Assembly (NCBI RefSeq): GCF_026210795.1
Contig: NC_089437.1
Location: 4,030,001 to 4,094,000 of the forward strand
Origin: Rhizophagus irregularis
Lineage: Eukaryota > Glomeromycota > Glomeromycetes > Glomerales > Glomeraceae
DNA: 64,000 bases
Direction: 5' to 3'
A program made the translations under genes and the position numbers. Shown piece after piece: positions 25,918 through 38,544 of the stretch (position 1 is its first letter; each line of letters begins with the position of its first letter). The notes under the pieces were generated by a model. It had not been told where the DNA came from, ran no database searches, and was given only the letters and a program-made list of their open reading frames with translations.

Positions 25918-26138
25918 AATAATAAAAAATGAGAATTTCACCATACAAAAAAGACAATCTTTATATTATATATCACGGACGTGATATACGCATTCAGTTT
26001 TTCCAAATATGTACAATCTTTTTAATCCATTGGATTCCTTGCTTTTGGGTCATTAGCGTGTGGCGGCGAATGTTTTTTAAACCGGCCTTATCAACTTTAA
26101 CCCAAAATTTTAACGGAACAATTTAAAATTATTTCACG
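25918..26138. promoter_or_regulatory. Divergent promoter region, GCV1 / dynein intermediate chain
   Basis: 221 bp separate two outward-facing start codons, among the shortest spacers in the window. A TATATATCACG at 25968-25978 is the only TATA-like string. Assigned by position only. Confidence 0.4.
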
Positions 26139-28908
26139 ATGGAAATGGAACGTAGAAAAGAAGAGTTAGAAAAGAAAAGGCAAAAACTTGCCGAACTTCG
26201 TCGTGCAAGAGAAGAGAGGAAACAAGTGTTTACCACTGCGACTCAGAAACAAGAGGAAAAATCTGTGGTTAGCAACATAAATTTCGTGTTTTTTACAAAG
26301 ACGATTTTAATATTCAGCTTTAGTTTACCTTTTTTGTTTATATAGGAAAGGAGTCGCAAGGAACAGATCGATGATCTTGTCAAATCCCTGTTAAAAGACA
26401 AAGCTACTGGAGACCATCCTGGAACACCAACATCATCAAAATCTGACGACGTAGAGCCCGAAAAGGGAATAACCTCACATCATGCACGTCTCAGTTCTAT
26501 TTCCACAGGTTATTCGCCTGGAACTTCTGTTCCTCAAAGGTAAAGTTTATAAACTGTCCGTCAATATTTGAATGCTTGTAAATAATAGTTTTAATTTTTG
26601 AATGATGCAGTCCGAGTATATTGGCACCTTCCCGTTATATTCCAGATTTCTCTTCTTTCGAAGCAGTAATATTAGATATTGCTCCAAAGGTAGTTAGTAA
26701 TTGAATTCTATTATTTATCATAATAAATTACTGATTTTCTTACAATTATCACTATCCATTAGGAACTCATTCTTTACAGTAAAGAAGTTCAAACCACTGA
26801 AAGATCCTTTGGACCACCACCACCTAACGAAGACGAAATCCGAGCTAAATTTTTAAAAGAACAAGAGGAAAAAGAAAAAGCACGTCAAGCTGCTCTGGAA
26901 GAAGAAAGATCGAGATTGGAAGATGAAAAGAAGAAAATGCAACAACTTAAAGATATTTCAGAAGATGTTAGAAAAAAGATTATTAGTTCAAATGAATTTG
27001 TTGAATTTATTGATCATTCAACTAAAATTGTTGAGAGAGTGCTTAATGAAAATTATGATTATATGAAAGATTATTCAATTATTAAGGACAATGAGAAGTA
27101 AGATATTTTTTTTTTTTTTACTAAAAGTGTTATTTATTTATTTATTCATCCTTATATTATCCTATATAAAAGTGATGACCAGTCAGGCTCCAGGGTTAAA
27201 TATGTAAACTCATTCTTTGACGACCGATGGACCAAAAATCGTTCAGTCACTGATGTAAATTGGTCGCGCAAAGTAAATATATGTCTAAATATTTTTTGAT
27301 TTATTGTTTTTCAGTGATCTAAAATATTAGGATATTAATAAAATTGTTGTTTTAGAATCCTGAAATTTGTGTTGCTTCATATAATAAAAACCCTATGGCA
27401 ATGAATGAACCAGACGGTGTCGCTGTAGTATGGAGTTTAAAATTATTAGAACGACCCGAATATGTTTTCCATTCGCAGGTACTTCTTCTTTCACTATAGT
27501 AAATTTTTAAAAGTAATATAATACATAACCTAACCCTCTCATCAATTCTCATCAATGTCCTTTACCTGTCGTAGTCGGATGTTCTTACTACAATGTTCTC
27601 TGAGTTTCACCCAACTCTTGTAATAGGAGGAACATATTCAGGTCAAATAGTTCTTTGGGACATGAGATCAAAATCTTTACCTGTTCTCAAAACACCTCTT
27701 TCAGCTTCTGGGCATACTCATCCTGTATACTCAATGCAAATGGTGGGGACACAAAATGCTCATAATCTCATCACTGCAAGTACGGATGGATTAATATGTT
27801 CTTGGCAATTGGATATGTTAGCTCAACCACAGGTAATTATTGATTTTTCGTGGTTTAAACAGTGATTTAATGGATTGTTTTATTTTATTTTTTTTTTCTT
27901 TTCTTCTCTTCTTAGGAAACCCTAGAACTAGTTCATGCCGAACATAGCAAGACAGACGAAGTTTCGGTTACAGCTCTTGGTTTTCCAGAAAATGAAACTG
28001 CAGCTTTCTGGGTTGGTACGGAAGAGGGTATTGCTTATCAAGCTAATAGATATGGCCGTGCTGGCGGGTAAAGAACTTAATTGATTTCTATGATGCAATA
28101 AGAACATAACATCAGATGCTAAGGCTTTCTTTTTTATTAACAACAGCAAAGCCGGTATTAATCCATATGATGTATATAAAGGACATTGGGGACCTATTAC
28201 AGGTCTTCATTTTCATCCTATGACTGGTCAACATAACTTTTCAGATTTATTTTTGACTTCTTCTGTGGACTGGACATGTAAATTGTGGAGAGCTAAAGTA
28301 AGATAGAAAAGAAACCAACAATTTATCTTATACAAGACAGTAATTAGTACTAATTTAAATTTTTTCCATTAAAAATAGTCTATTTCAAAACCATCGACAT
28401 CACCACAGACAATTACTCCATTATATTCATTTGAAGGCGCTGATGATTATGTTTATGATGTTAAATGGTCCCCCACACATCCAGCTCTGTTTGCTTCTGT
28501 AGACGGTACAGGAAAATTCTCTTTGTGGAATTTGAATGTTGACACAGAGGTAAGAACCCATTTTTTTAAAAGTTTATTAGAGTTAGAGTTTAAATTCTCA
28601 CATTATATTTAATAGGTGCCAATTGTGAGTACTCAAGTTGGAAGTCAAGCTAAAGCTTTGAATAAAATTAATTGGGACAAGGAAGGGCGAAAGACAGCAA
28701 TCGGTTCTTCGGATGGTCGAGTCCATATTTATGATATTGGAGAGGTAATTTTTAGTTATATAAATATTTACTTAGAACCGTCCCATTTTATTGAAATTTT
28801 TTTTTTTAGTTGGCAAATCCACGTGATGATGAATGGGAAATCTTGCATAAAACGATTTCTGAAATGACTACTGAGAATCATAATGGAAGATACGTTGTTG
28901 CCAAGTAA
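26139..28908 (+). CDS. Cytoplasmic dynein 1 intermediate chain
   Basis: WD40-repeat subunit of cytoplasmic dynein that binds the heavy chain, light chains and, through its N-terminus, dynactin p150. The ATG at 26139 starts [20 protein letters not shown], the charged single helix typical of the family. A Ser-rich linker follows, then PFEVQT-like [10 protein letters not shown] and a second charged helix ([20 protein letters not shown]). Next comes SEFVEF-type [20 protein letters not shown], then the beta-propeller: [84 protein letters not shown] and [10 protein letters not shown], to the last repeat [10 protein letters not shown]. The stop is TAA 28906-28908. About 11 exons, around 620 aa. Intact by eye. 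Confidence 0.95.
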
Positions 28909-30925
28909 TAAATATGTAAATCAGTAATAAAAATAATTTTAATTTTATTATAAACTTTTTAATAACAATTTGATCATAATTAATTAAGTCATAATATTTA
29001 TGATTAGAAGTATATAGTATTTTTATATATTTTATTTTATTTTCCTTCAAGAATTATACTTTGTGGAATATTTTATATTATAATCTTTATTCTAGGTACT
29101 TTTAAAAAGTGTAGTTGTAATACTATAAATATCAATTTAATAAATTTACTTAAATCATTTCAGTATCTGAAATTTTTATATACCTATTTTAAGTATTATA
29201 TTTGACTGATATCAAGTACCTTTTTTACTATAGAAGTAGAATGCAACTTTTGGTTTTTTTTTCTTTGTAAAGGTATGATCATGTTTATTGTTAATAATGT
29301 TAAAGTAATTACAAAAGTAAATAAATTTAAACATTATTAATATACTGAGTGAAGTAAAAGATCAACATCACAGTGGGGCTTCTCCCGAAGGAAAAGACTG
29401 ACCTGTCATCTTGAGATCAAAGGTAACATGTTATAAAAGACTCAAAATTTTGACCAATTACCTTTTCATTCAAACCATCTCTTAAAAGAGACCATATTTC
29501 TTTTTTAATTAAAGTTATCTATACATAAATAATGTTAGATGTAAAATGATAAATGTTGGATATAAAATAAGTTTTATTTAAAAAATAAAAGAAAAAATTA
29601 AAATAATATCACAACATAAAAATAATAAAAACTAGGTCTTTTTACAACAGAACTAATAAGTTATTTGTGATTGTTGCATTTATCATATTTAACTGAACTT
29701 TACATTTAGCTTTCTTATGCTTTTCTAATACTTGCAATATTTTATTATACTACTAATTAATGATATTTATATCCAGCTTCTATAAAAGTAAGATGCCTTT
29801 TGTAAATATATAATGCATCACTCTATAATTTTTCTCTATTGCAACTTTCCTTTCATGAAGTATACCTTCTTTAAATATTCAGATCATAGTAATATCATCT
29901 TTATCAAAAGTATAATTAAAAAAATTTTACCTATCAGCTTATTGAATTACTTATGACTGACCACTTCACTGTATAGAAGTGTTAAGTTGCTTGACTTAAT
30001 ATAATATTTTTTTAAAATAACATAATAAGATATATAAGCATTAGTTACTATCTCTTCATTATTAAATAGCTTTTATCTTATATTATCTCTTTAAATATCA
30101 ACTGGTAATTAATCAGTTTATTATTTTTGGTCATTGATAAGATTACCTGTTATCACCCAACTTCTGCCGCAAGCTGAATAAACAAGATTTCTCCCTAAAT
30201 TTATCTTTAAAATAATTCTCAACAAAATATTAATTTATTTTTGCTTGGTTTAAATTTTTACATTTATTTATTTACTTAACTTTCAAACTTTGATAGTTTC
30301 TTTTTCATAAATTCTCTGTATCTCAACTTATAAATCACAATAATTTCCTATAATTTATTTTTTTTTAAACTCAAATATTCATTCAAGACTCCATTTGGTT
30401 AAACTTTGTGATGAACAAGTCCCAATAGACCGAGTACATAATCATTTTTTTCTCAAAATATGGCATACTTAGAAATTTCTTTTCCTTAATGGTATTATCA
30501 TTTCTTACCAATTTCCCCAAATTCTTTTGGAATATGAAGTGGTCTCCTCCTATAATTTCTGTATGATATCTTTTGGATAAGACGCGCACTTCCATCTTTG
30601 TACAAAAATGATTCTTAACAAGTCTGCAGCTTCAACATGATTACTTTTATCATTGATTTTTATTAATTTCCAACAATAAAAGCAATGGCCATATATTTCT
30701 TTATAAATTCTTTGCCCATAATTCTTGTAATAGAATTCGCACATTTATTGCCCAAGAAGTTAAAGTCAGTCTAGGCTTCACAATTGATAATTTGTCAAAT
30801 TCCTTTTCCATTTCAGTTATTTCATTCTTCCATTCCTTGAAATGACTATATTCATATCCTTGATTAGTATTAACATTACACATGCAGAATATAGACCATA
30901 AATATGCATGAACATAATCTATATC
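28909..30925. other. AT-rich boundary region with no convincing gene
   Basis: 2 kb between the last housekeeping gene and the transposon block. Minus-strand frames at 30383-30883 read consecutively (MEVRVLSKRYHTEIIGGDHF; YEYSHFKEWKNEITEMEKEF) and could be a decayed gene or TE remnant. They are separated by stops and match no family I recognise. A short GC-richer patch at 29370-29420 stands out from the surroundings. No RNA gene pattern was seen. Confidence 0.45.
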
Positions 30926-31800
30926 ACTAGTAAAAAACTAGGTAAATGTGGCATAGTAGCTCTTATCTTTATTAAATTTATTCAAACTTTACAATTTACA
31001 AAAAAATAAAAAGAAAAATATAAAATAAAACTAACTAAAAACAAAGTTATATAGTCTCCTAAGAAAAAATAAAGTAAAAAAAATTAATCTAAAAAGAAAA
31101 ATCGCATTACACTAAATTTCCCCAGATCTTTCCCCTTGATATATTCCAACTAAAGTAGAAGCAACTATGTTAACAAAATAACGAATAGCACGCCCACTAT
31201 AAAAATCGACACTCCATCCTGCAAAAGCTGTTATTTAGTAGCACTGTTAGACGACCCATAAAACTTAAAAGTGATTAAACTAAGGTAAACTATATTTTAT
31301 CGAGTTCTTCAACCAATCAGTTCTGAAGTCACGTGAATCGTGTAGGGTCAGAGGTGGTAAAGATGAGTAAAGCGTGTACGTTGACAATGGCAAATTAGAA
31401 GGTCTCAGAGTAGTTTTCAACTTGTAAGTAATATTCATCATGTTTTCCCATCTACTTTTCTCATAAGAACGTGAGTTCCAAATTCGTCTTCTGAATTTCT
31501 GAACAAAATTGTTATAGATAGCAGCGACAACCTTTATCACAGAATTTCTTGGAATAGATAAGTCAACAAATAAGTCAACAAAGAGCTTGGGTAAATAGCC
31601 ACGGACAAGGGCATAGAAGGACCAATTTGTAGAAGAAAAGGACTAACATGAAAGAGAAGTAAGTATAGTAATAAATGGAGATAAATCAATATCAGCCAAT
31701 TTTCCAGCTTCATGAATTTTAGAAACTAAATGATTTTGATAAGAATGGAGAATTTGTTGCATAGATAGACGATGTTGTTTGCACATAAAAAGGTGCATCA
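30926..31800 (-). mobile_element. LINE copy A, 5'-truncated 3' end
   Basis: Matches the 3' end of LINE B (31801-32690) closely over its whole length. It includes the terminal AAAAACTAGGTAAATGTGGC (plus-strand reading), the 3' UTR and the end of ORF2 (minus-strand frame 31280-31540, VVAAIYNNFVQKFRRRIWN). The match stops at GGTGCATCA (about 31800), where LINE B's own 3' end begins at once. So this is a 5'-truncated insertion about 0.87 kb long, the usual outcome of incomplete target-primed reverse transcription. No coding capacity is left. Confidence 0.85.
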
Positions 31801-32158
31801 AACTGGTCAAAAACTAGGTAAATGTGGCATAGTAGCCTTTATCTTTATTAAATTTATTTGAACTTTACAATTTACAAGAAAATTAAAAAGAAAATTAAAA
31901 AAATAAAACTAACTAAAAACAAAGCTATATAGTCTCCTAAGAAAAAATAAAGTAAAAAAATTAATCTAAAAAAAAAAAATCGCATTACACTAAATTTCCC
32001 CAGATCTTCCCCTTTGATATATTCCAACCAAAGTAGAAGCAACTATGCTAACAAAATAATGAATAGCATGCCCACTATAAAAATCGACACTCCATCCTGC
32101 AAAAGCTGTTATTAAGTAGCACCATTAGACGACCCATAAAACCCGAAAAGTGATTAAA

Positions 32159-33860
32159 TTAAGGCAAACCATATTTCATCGAGTTCTTTAACCAATCAGT
32201 TCCAGAGTCACGTGAATCGTGTAGGGTCGGAGGAGGTAAAGATGAGTAAGGTATGTACGTTGACAATGGCAAATTAGATGGCATCGGAGTAGTTTTCAAT
32301 TTATAGGTAATATTCATCGCGTTTTCCCATCTACTTTTTTCATAAGAACGCGAATTCCAAATTCGTCTTCTGAATTTTTGGACAAAATTATTATGAATAG
32401 CAGCGATGACCTTTATCGCAGAAAGCCTTGGAATGGATAAATCGACGAATAAGTCAATAAAGAGTTTGGGTAGACAACCACGGACTAGGGCATAGGAGGA
32501 CCAATTTGTAGAAGAAAAGGACCAGCATGAAAGATAAGTGAGTTTAGCAATAAATGGAGTGGAATCAATGTCAGCCAATTTACCGGCTTCCAGAATTTTG
32601 GAAATCAAATGATTTTGATAAGATTGAAGAATTTGTTGCATAGGTAGACGATGTCTTTTGCACATAAAAAGGTGCATCAGGTCTTCCATGCGGTTGATAC
32701 AAGAACGGCAAGTTAATTCGTCCATGTATAAGTCTGGTCGAATCCGTTTAAGCTTTTCCAATGTAGGCAAATCATCCAAGAAAAGTTTGAATTTAAAGGT
32801 TAGGTGTTTTGAAGCGTGCTCAGGGAGTAAAGGATGCATCATAAGAAGGCTTGAAATTTAAAGTGAACCAGGTAAGATCCCAGTCGACAATATAATCTAT
32901 ATTAGATGATAATAAAGAAATAAAGTGAAATCACGTTAAGTCTAACAAATCACGCATTAACTGCGTTTGATAATATTGTTTGAGAAGGTGTCGCAGATTA
33001 GATTCACAGACAACATCATTGTCATAAGTTAAGACAAAATCATGAGCAGAGGCCAGGTCCATTCCAGAAATCAAAATACTGGATGACGCAGTATGAGCAG
33101 TATTGGCCAAAGAATCAGCAAAATCGTTTAAATAATTGCCAGAATGAGCTTTAACTTTGACGGGAAGGATGGTCAAATTCTTGGAGAGGATGGTTCGCTC
33201 AATAATAGCCCAAAGCTCAAAATTTGTAGTTTTGTAGTACAGACGACTATTTGAGTAGACAAAGGAAAAGCAACTTCGAAGACCATCAATGGCAGTTTGC
33301 GAGTCAGTATAAATAGTAACTTCTGAGTCGCGAGAAGAGATACTAGTTAAAACTGCATAAATAGCAGCAGCTTCAGCTCGAGAAGAAGAAGGATTATCTT
33401 GAATAAGGCCGTGAGCATAAGTGGCGATTGAGTTGGGAAAGCCTGCATCTGGAACGATTTGCATCCAGGACCAGCCAATAGAAACATCAGGAGTGCCTAA
33501 ATTAATAAGAGATCCATCTGTGAAAAAAATATATCACGAGTCCAGAGAAGCGACCAACGGAGAGTTTGCAAAAACAGCAGCAGTCGAGGATTCAATAGTG
33601 ATAGGAGCAACAGGAGCTACAATGGTATCGGCAGAAGGGAAATCAGAAGCAAAGTCCAATCTACTGTAATAAAGACGCACACCATCTTCTATATCAGCCT
33701 AAGTAAAAGGAGAAGTCACTTCAGAAGTATTACGTCTGATCCGCTCATTGGTAGTAGGCAGAATGAGCGAATGTTGTAAAGAGATCGTAGGTGTACAAAG
33801 GGTTAAATCAGCATTTCGTTTTTTGGAAAAAGGTAAGGAAATATGGGCAGCACAGCCAGG
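32159..33860 (-). pseudogene. LINE B ORF2, RNase H and C-terminal region
   Basis: The RNase H domain starts at FFTDGSLIN (first catalytic Asp intact, about 33510-33530). It continues with SSSRAEAAAIYAVL (catalytic Glu) and YTDSQTAIDGL (Asp), to VKAHSGNYLNDFADSLAN (last His/Asp). The C-terminal segment contains a CRSCINRMEDLMHLFMCKRH zinc-binding-like Cys/His cluster (C-x2-C...H-x3-C-x2-H), found after RT in many LINEs, and ends LKNSMKYGLP with a stop at 32161-32159. A stop/frameshift near 32900 separates the two open stretches. RNase H residues look complete here, unlike in LINE C. Confidence 0.8.
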
Positions 33861-33868
33861 GCAAGGAG

Positions 33869-35509
33869 TAAGGATGGGTCCGCAAATGATTTTCAAATTC
33901 CGCAATATTGCGGATTTTGAAGTTGAATTGCGGTTAGTAGCCCGTAATTCCGCAATTCAGTTTTGGTGTTTTCTTACATACAAAAAACACCAGAACTAAT
34001 AGGTTTTTTATACAAAAATGCTGGAACTATTGCTTCCAGCATATTTTTTAATTTTTTTTAATAAAAACGCCGGAACTATGGGTTCCGGCGTTTTCTTTTA
34101 ATTATTTTATATAAAAACGCCGGAACTATAGGTTCCGGCGTTTTCTTTTAATTTATTTATATAAAACGCCGGAACTATGGGTTCCGGCGTTTTCTTTTGA
34201 TTTTTTTTATGTAAAAACGCTGGAACTATATAAAACGCCGGAACCTATAGTTCTGGCATTTTCTTTTGAATTTTTTTTATGTAAAAACGCCGGAACTATA
34301 GGTTCCGGCGTTTTCTTTTGATTTTTTTTTATGTAAAAACGTTGGAACTATAGGTTCCGGCGTTTTCTTTTGATTTTTTTATGTAAAAACGCTGGAACTA
34401 AGGTTCTGGCGTTTTCTTTAAATTTTTTTTTAATAAAAATGCCGGAACTAAGGTTCTGGCGTTTTCTTTTAATTATTTTATATAAAAATGCCGGAACTAT
34501 AGGTTCCGGCGTTTTCTTTTGATTTTTTTATGTAAAAACGCCGGAACTAAGATTCCGGCGTTTTCTTTTAATTTATTTATATAAAAACGCCAGAACTATG
34601 GGTTCTGGCATTTTCTTTTAATTTTTTTTATGTAAAAACGCCGGAACTATAGGTTGCGGCGTTTTCTTTGAATTTTTTTATGTAAAAACGCTGGAACTAT
34701 AGGTTCCGGCGTTTTCTTTGAATTTTTTTATGTAAAAATGCCGGAACTATAGGTTCCGGCGTTTTCTTTTAATTTTTTTATGTAAAAACGCCGGAACTAA
34801 GGTTCCAGCATTTTCTTTTTAGTTTTTTTTAATAAAAACGCCGGAACTAAGGTTCCGGCGTTTTCTTTTAATTTTTTTTTTAATAAAAACGCCGGAACTA
34901 AGGTTCTGGCGTTTTCTTTTATTTTTTTTTTTAATAAAAACGCCGGAACTAAGGTTCTGGCGTTTTCTTTTAATTTTTTTTTAATAAAAATGCCAGAACT
35001 AAGGTTCTGGCGTTTTCTTTTAATTTTATTATGTAAAAACGCCAGAACTATGAGTTCCAGCGTTTTCTTTAATTTTTTTTTAATAAAAACGCCAGAACTA
35101 TAGGTTCCGGCGTTTTCTTTAAATTTTTTTTAATTAAAACGCTGGAACTATAAGTTCCGGCGGTTTCTTTTAATTTTTTTTTATGTAAAAACGCCGGAAC
35201 TATAGGTTCCGGCGGTTTCTTTTAAATTTTTTTTTAATTAAAACGCCGGAACTATAGGTTCCAGCGTTTTTTTTAATTTTTTTTATGTAAAATAATTTCT
35301 TTTATTATTAATAATAAATAGAAATATTTTTTTTAGTAGTAATTATATTTTATTAAAAAAAAGAAAGTTTTTTTTGCGGAATATTTGCGGGATTGCGGAT
35401 AATTGCGGATTTGCGGATTTGCGGATTTTTAGATTTAAAAATCCGCAATGTTCCGCAATACCGTAAATCACAATTATTCCGCAATTACATATTTGCGGCA
35501 CCATCCTTA
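33869..35509. mobile_element. hAT-type non-autonomous element (MITE) inside LINE B
   Basis: 1641 bp missing from LINE C. It is flanked by the perfect 8-bp target duplication GCAAGGAG (33861-33868 and 35510-35517), a hallmark of hAT insertion. Terminal inverted repeats begin TAAGGATGG at the left and end CCATCCTTA at the right, continuing as GTCCGCAAAT / TGCCGCAAAT. Subterminal DNA at both ends is packed with TTGCGGAAT/ATTCCGCAA motifs, likely transposase binding sites by analogy with hAT elements. There is no transposase gene; the interior is a hairpin satellite array. Removing the element and one TSD restores the LINE sequence. Confidence 0.9.
34016..35286. repeat. Hairpin satellite array, about 25 units of ~50 bp
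   Basis: Each unit is a near-perfect palindrome: AAAACGCCGGAACTA, a 2-5 base loop, then GGTTCCGGCGTTTTC. Units are joined by a short T-rich spacer (TTTTAATTTTTTTATGT or similar). Roughly 25 units run in tandem. Variants often keep pairing in both arms, e.g. CCAGAAC with GTTCTGG near 34590 and 34990. One unit near 34216-34262 is rearranged. The array lies wholly inside the hAT-type MITE at 33869-35509. It is not a CRISPR array because the spacers are not unique. Confidence 0.9.
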
Positions 35510-35517
35510 GCAAGGAG

Positions 35518-38145
35518 AAAGTCTAATGAGATCACCAGGCGAAGATTCACAATCAGGAGAAACCCAATGGACAATAGAACAAGTACCACGGCTTGCTTGG
35601 ACCAAAAGTTGTTTGCCAAAGATGGGAGAACCAAGATCATCCAACGTGACAATCCAATTTTTTGTAGTGGGAGGAGAGGATAAACAAGGTGCTAATTCAT
35701 AAAATGAAGAATCATTCGTATGCATAGTAACGAAATGATCCAGTAAACGATTATTGGAGTCAGGAATAGTGGTAGCTTGTTGAAGATCTTTGTACCAATA
35801 AGGGATACGACCAGGGCCACGTCGTCCAACCAAATTGTCATAGTAAGCCTTTCAGGAAATTAAATGAGTTCCTTGGGGAGTAACAAGCTGAGATAGATAA
35901 AACAGTTGTCATTTTCGCAGAATGGGAAAATAAGCTTTAAAGGCTTTAGGCGTCATGCATTCAAATAAAGGAACGCATCCATCTAACAGAGATAGGTTCG
36001 GAAGCTTCGAAAGTTGAGTATGAAGCAAACGAAAAGGAGTAGAAGATAAGATAGCAATAGTGCATGCGATATAATCTTTCTTAAATGAAAATAAAGAAGA
36101 CCATATAGACCAGTCCTTAATTAAAAGAGGAGAAATAGGAATCAAAAAATTATATTGAATTAAACACAATCTATAAATAAAAAGAGATTGAATAAAAAAA
36201 GAAGAAGAATTAGCCATTAAAAATAAATTAGTAATATGACATTGTCGTTGATGAGCAAACAAATTAATCAAGCCCAAGGCTTGAGACAAAAAGAGAATAG
36301 GATTGGGTAAAGAACGAGAAAAATTCGCTTTGTGCTTTACAACAGATCGTATACTTCTCGTTATTAGGTGGCAGTCAGACTCAGACAAGTGAGTAACTTG
36401 CATCCGGTATTCAAGCTTTGGTATAAGAACAGCATTATGTAAATACACGACTTGTTTAGGGGAGAGCTTTGCGGGTCGGATGGTCACAGCAAATGAGCAG
36501 CATTTGCGTTTGAGTTGTTTTTTGACAAAATCACGGGAGCTCTTGATGTTAAACCAGACGCCTAAAAAACGAAAAGAAGTTGTCATAGAAATTGGGGTAA
36601 TAGTAATGAAAGGGACACTATTTAAAGAGGATAAATCCAAATTAAAAGTAATAGGGAATAAAGTGGAATTCGAAGTCAAAAGCAACGAATTGGTAATTAA
36701 CACATATTTGTTATGATTGGCAGAAGTGTTATTGATCTGATAAAATTCTTCAGTAATGGATAACATAAATTCCATGCCAGCCTTTGACGAGGAAATAAGA
36801 GTAGAGTTATCCATAAATACTAAATTATTAATCTTCAAATCAGAAGAAGGATTTGGAGAATCAATTAAAGACGATGTAAAAAGAACATAAGGGTCCATCA
36901 TTTCATTCTTCAAAACAGTAAGTAAGGGGTCAATATATATAACCCATAAAAGAGGAGAGATAACTTCGCCTTAGTCAATACCAATGTGAACCCTATAAGC
37001 AGAAGTAGATCCATGAGCAGTGAAAACGCGATTAGTGCGTTTCGTGAAAAGTAAAAGGATAAACTTAACAGCGGAAGCTAGAAGACGTATACGTTCTAGA
37101 GCAAAATGTAGCATTGTCAGATCGACTGAGTCAAAAGCTTTAGAGATATCTTGGGAGAGAATCCAAAGTGGGTTTTTATTGATATCAGCATCATGGATAA
37201 TAGATTCTAAAGTAATAATAGGGTCACGGCAAGAACCACCAGGAAGACCAGCGAAGTTACCACCTTTAAGAACATCATGTGAAGCCATAATAATAAAAAG
37301 GCGATTATAAAAAAGTTTGACAAGAGATTTTCTAATCATGTCAAGTAGAGTAATAGGACGAGTATTTTTTAATTGACATTTCCATTCGTGAGGCTTGGGA
37401 ATGGGGAAAACCATTGCTTGTCGCCATAAATCGGGAATATCAGCTTTGGAAAGGCATGCTTGAATTAAAATAAGGAGCAAAGCCAAAGTACGAGTACCAA
37501 GGTGTTTGAGCATTTCGTATGTAATCATGGAAGGACCAGAGGCTTTACCGTTAGGAGTGGAAGAAACAGTGGAGAACCATTCATCAAGGGTAGGGGGAAT
37601 CATTAAAGAATCATAAATGGAGGAGAACACATTATCCATAGGTTGATAGGCAGAAGACCATCGATCAGGTAATGTATCGATAGACACCGGAGGAGTGGAC
37701 TTTATAGGTACAAAGTTTTGAAAATGGTTAACAACAGCATCATCTATGTCCTTAGGATCAGTTAGCAACTGGGGGTGAGTAGGATAGTTGATAAAAACAC
37801 GGTCCAAAGTGATACGGCGACGAGTGCGAGAAAGTGCTGAATCAATAAAAGAGGAAAGGTCAGTCTCAAAGTTATTATTTCTATCGTCCAAATGAGCACG
37901 GATGGAGGAGTCTTGAAATTCCTTTTCTTGTAATAAATGAAGTCCCCGTAAGGATTTTGAGATATCAGATAAATTATCAAGAAGTGACTTGAAATTATCT
38001 TGTCGACATGATGAAAGAGAAAAGGGCAAAGTGGGAATGGAAGTAAATACTTTCTTATACAATTGAAGAATGTTTTGAAGTCTGTGCAAATGAGTAGACC
38101 ACTTATGTTCATGAGCAACAGAATAAGATAAAGGATTATTGCGCA
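35518..38145 (-). pseudogene. LINE B ORF2, reverse transcriptase region
   Basis: RT blocks on the minus strand: NGKASGPSMITYEMLKHLG (block with P.S.I..E.L), WRQAMVFPIPKPHEW, NTRPITLLDMIRKSLVKL, FAGLPGGSCRDPIITLESII, ILSQDISKAFDSVDL (catalytic Asp), then NNLVFMDNSTLI where the usual FxDD is FMDN. LINE C has FMDD at the same place, so B has lost a catalytic Asp (GAC to AAC). An in-frame TAG at about 36973-36971 interrupts IGID-GEVISPLL where C has CAA. The region is separated from its RNase H by the MITE at 33869-35509 and from its endonuclease by the CACTA element. Confidence 0.9.
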
Positions 38146-38544
38146 ATACACTGGTCAGAATAGTCCATTTCGGCAAAATTTTAAATTGCCGAATGTTGGA
38201 CGAAATTTGGTCTGACCTTAGCCGATCAGTACCAAAAAAATCGGCAACTAATTTTATAGGCGATTTGCACCGTAACGCCTGCCACTCGCAATTAGAAATT
38301 GGCAAAGTTTCGGAATTAGTTAAAAAAAATCGGCTGTACATATCAATAAAATTCGAACCTGCCATGCAAATGAAATTCGTCATAAACAATCGACTATTCG
38401 TCTAAAAATCGATATTGATTTAAATTGCCGATTTGCAAAAATAAATAAAATCGACCATAATAATTTTGACAAAATTTAGCAAATTTAAGTTTTAAAATAG
38501 CGATTTTATTTCGATTGATTTACCAATTATTTTAATTAAATCGC

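Noticed and set aside
30383..30883. A small host gene on the minus strand
   Set aside because: Open pieces are broken by several stops, no splice sites join them cleanly, and no family was recognised; noted only as a possible remnant.
34016..35286. CRISPR-like look: regularly spaced palindromic repeats
   Set aside because: Spacers are short T-rich strings that are nearly the same between units, repeats vary, there are no cas genes, and the array lies inside a eukaryotic transposon.
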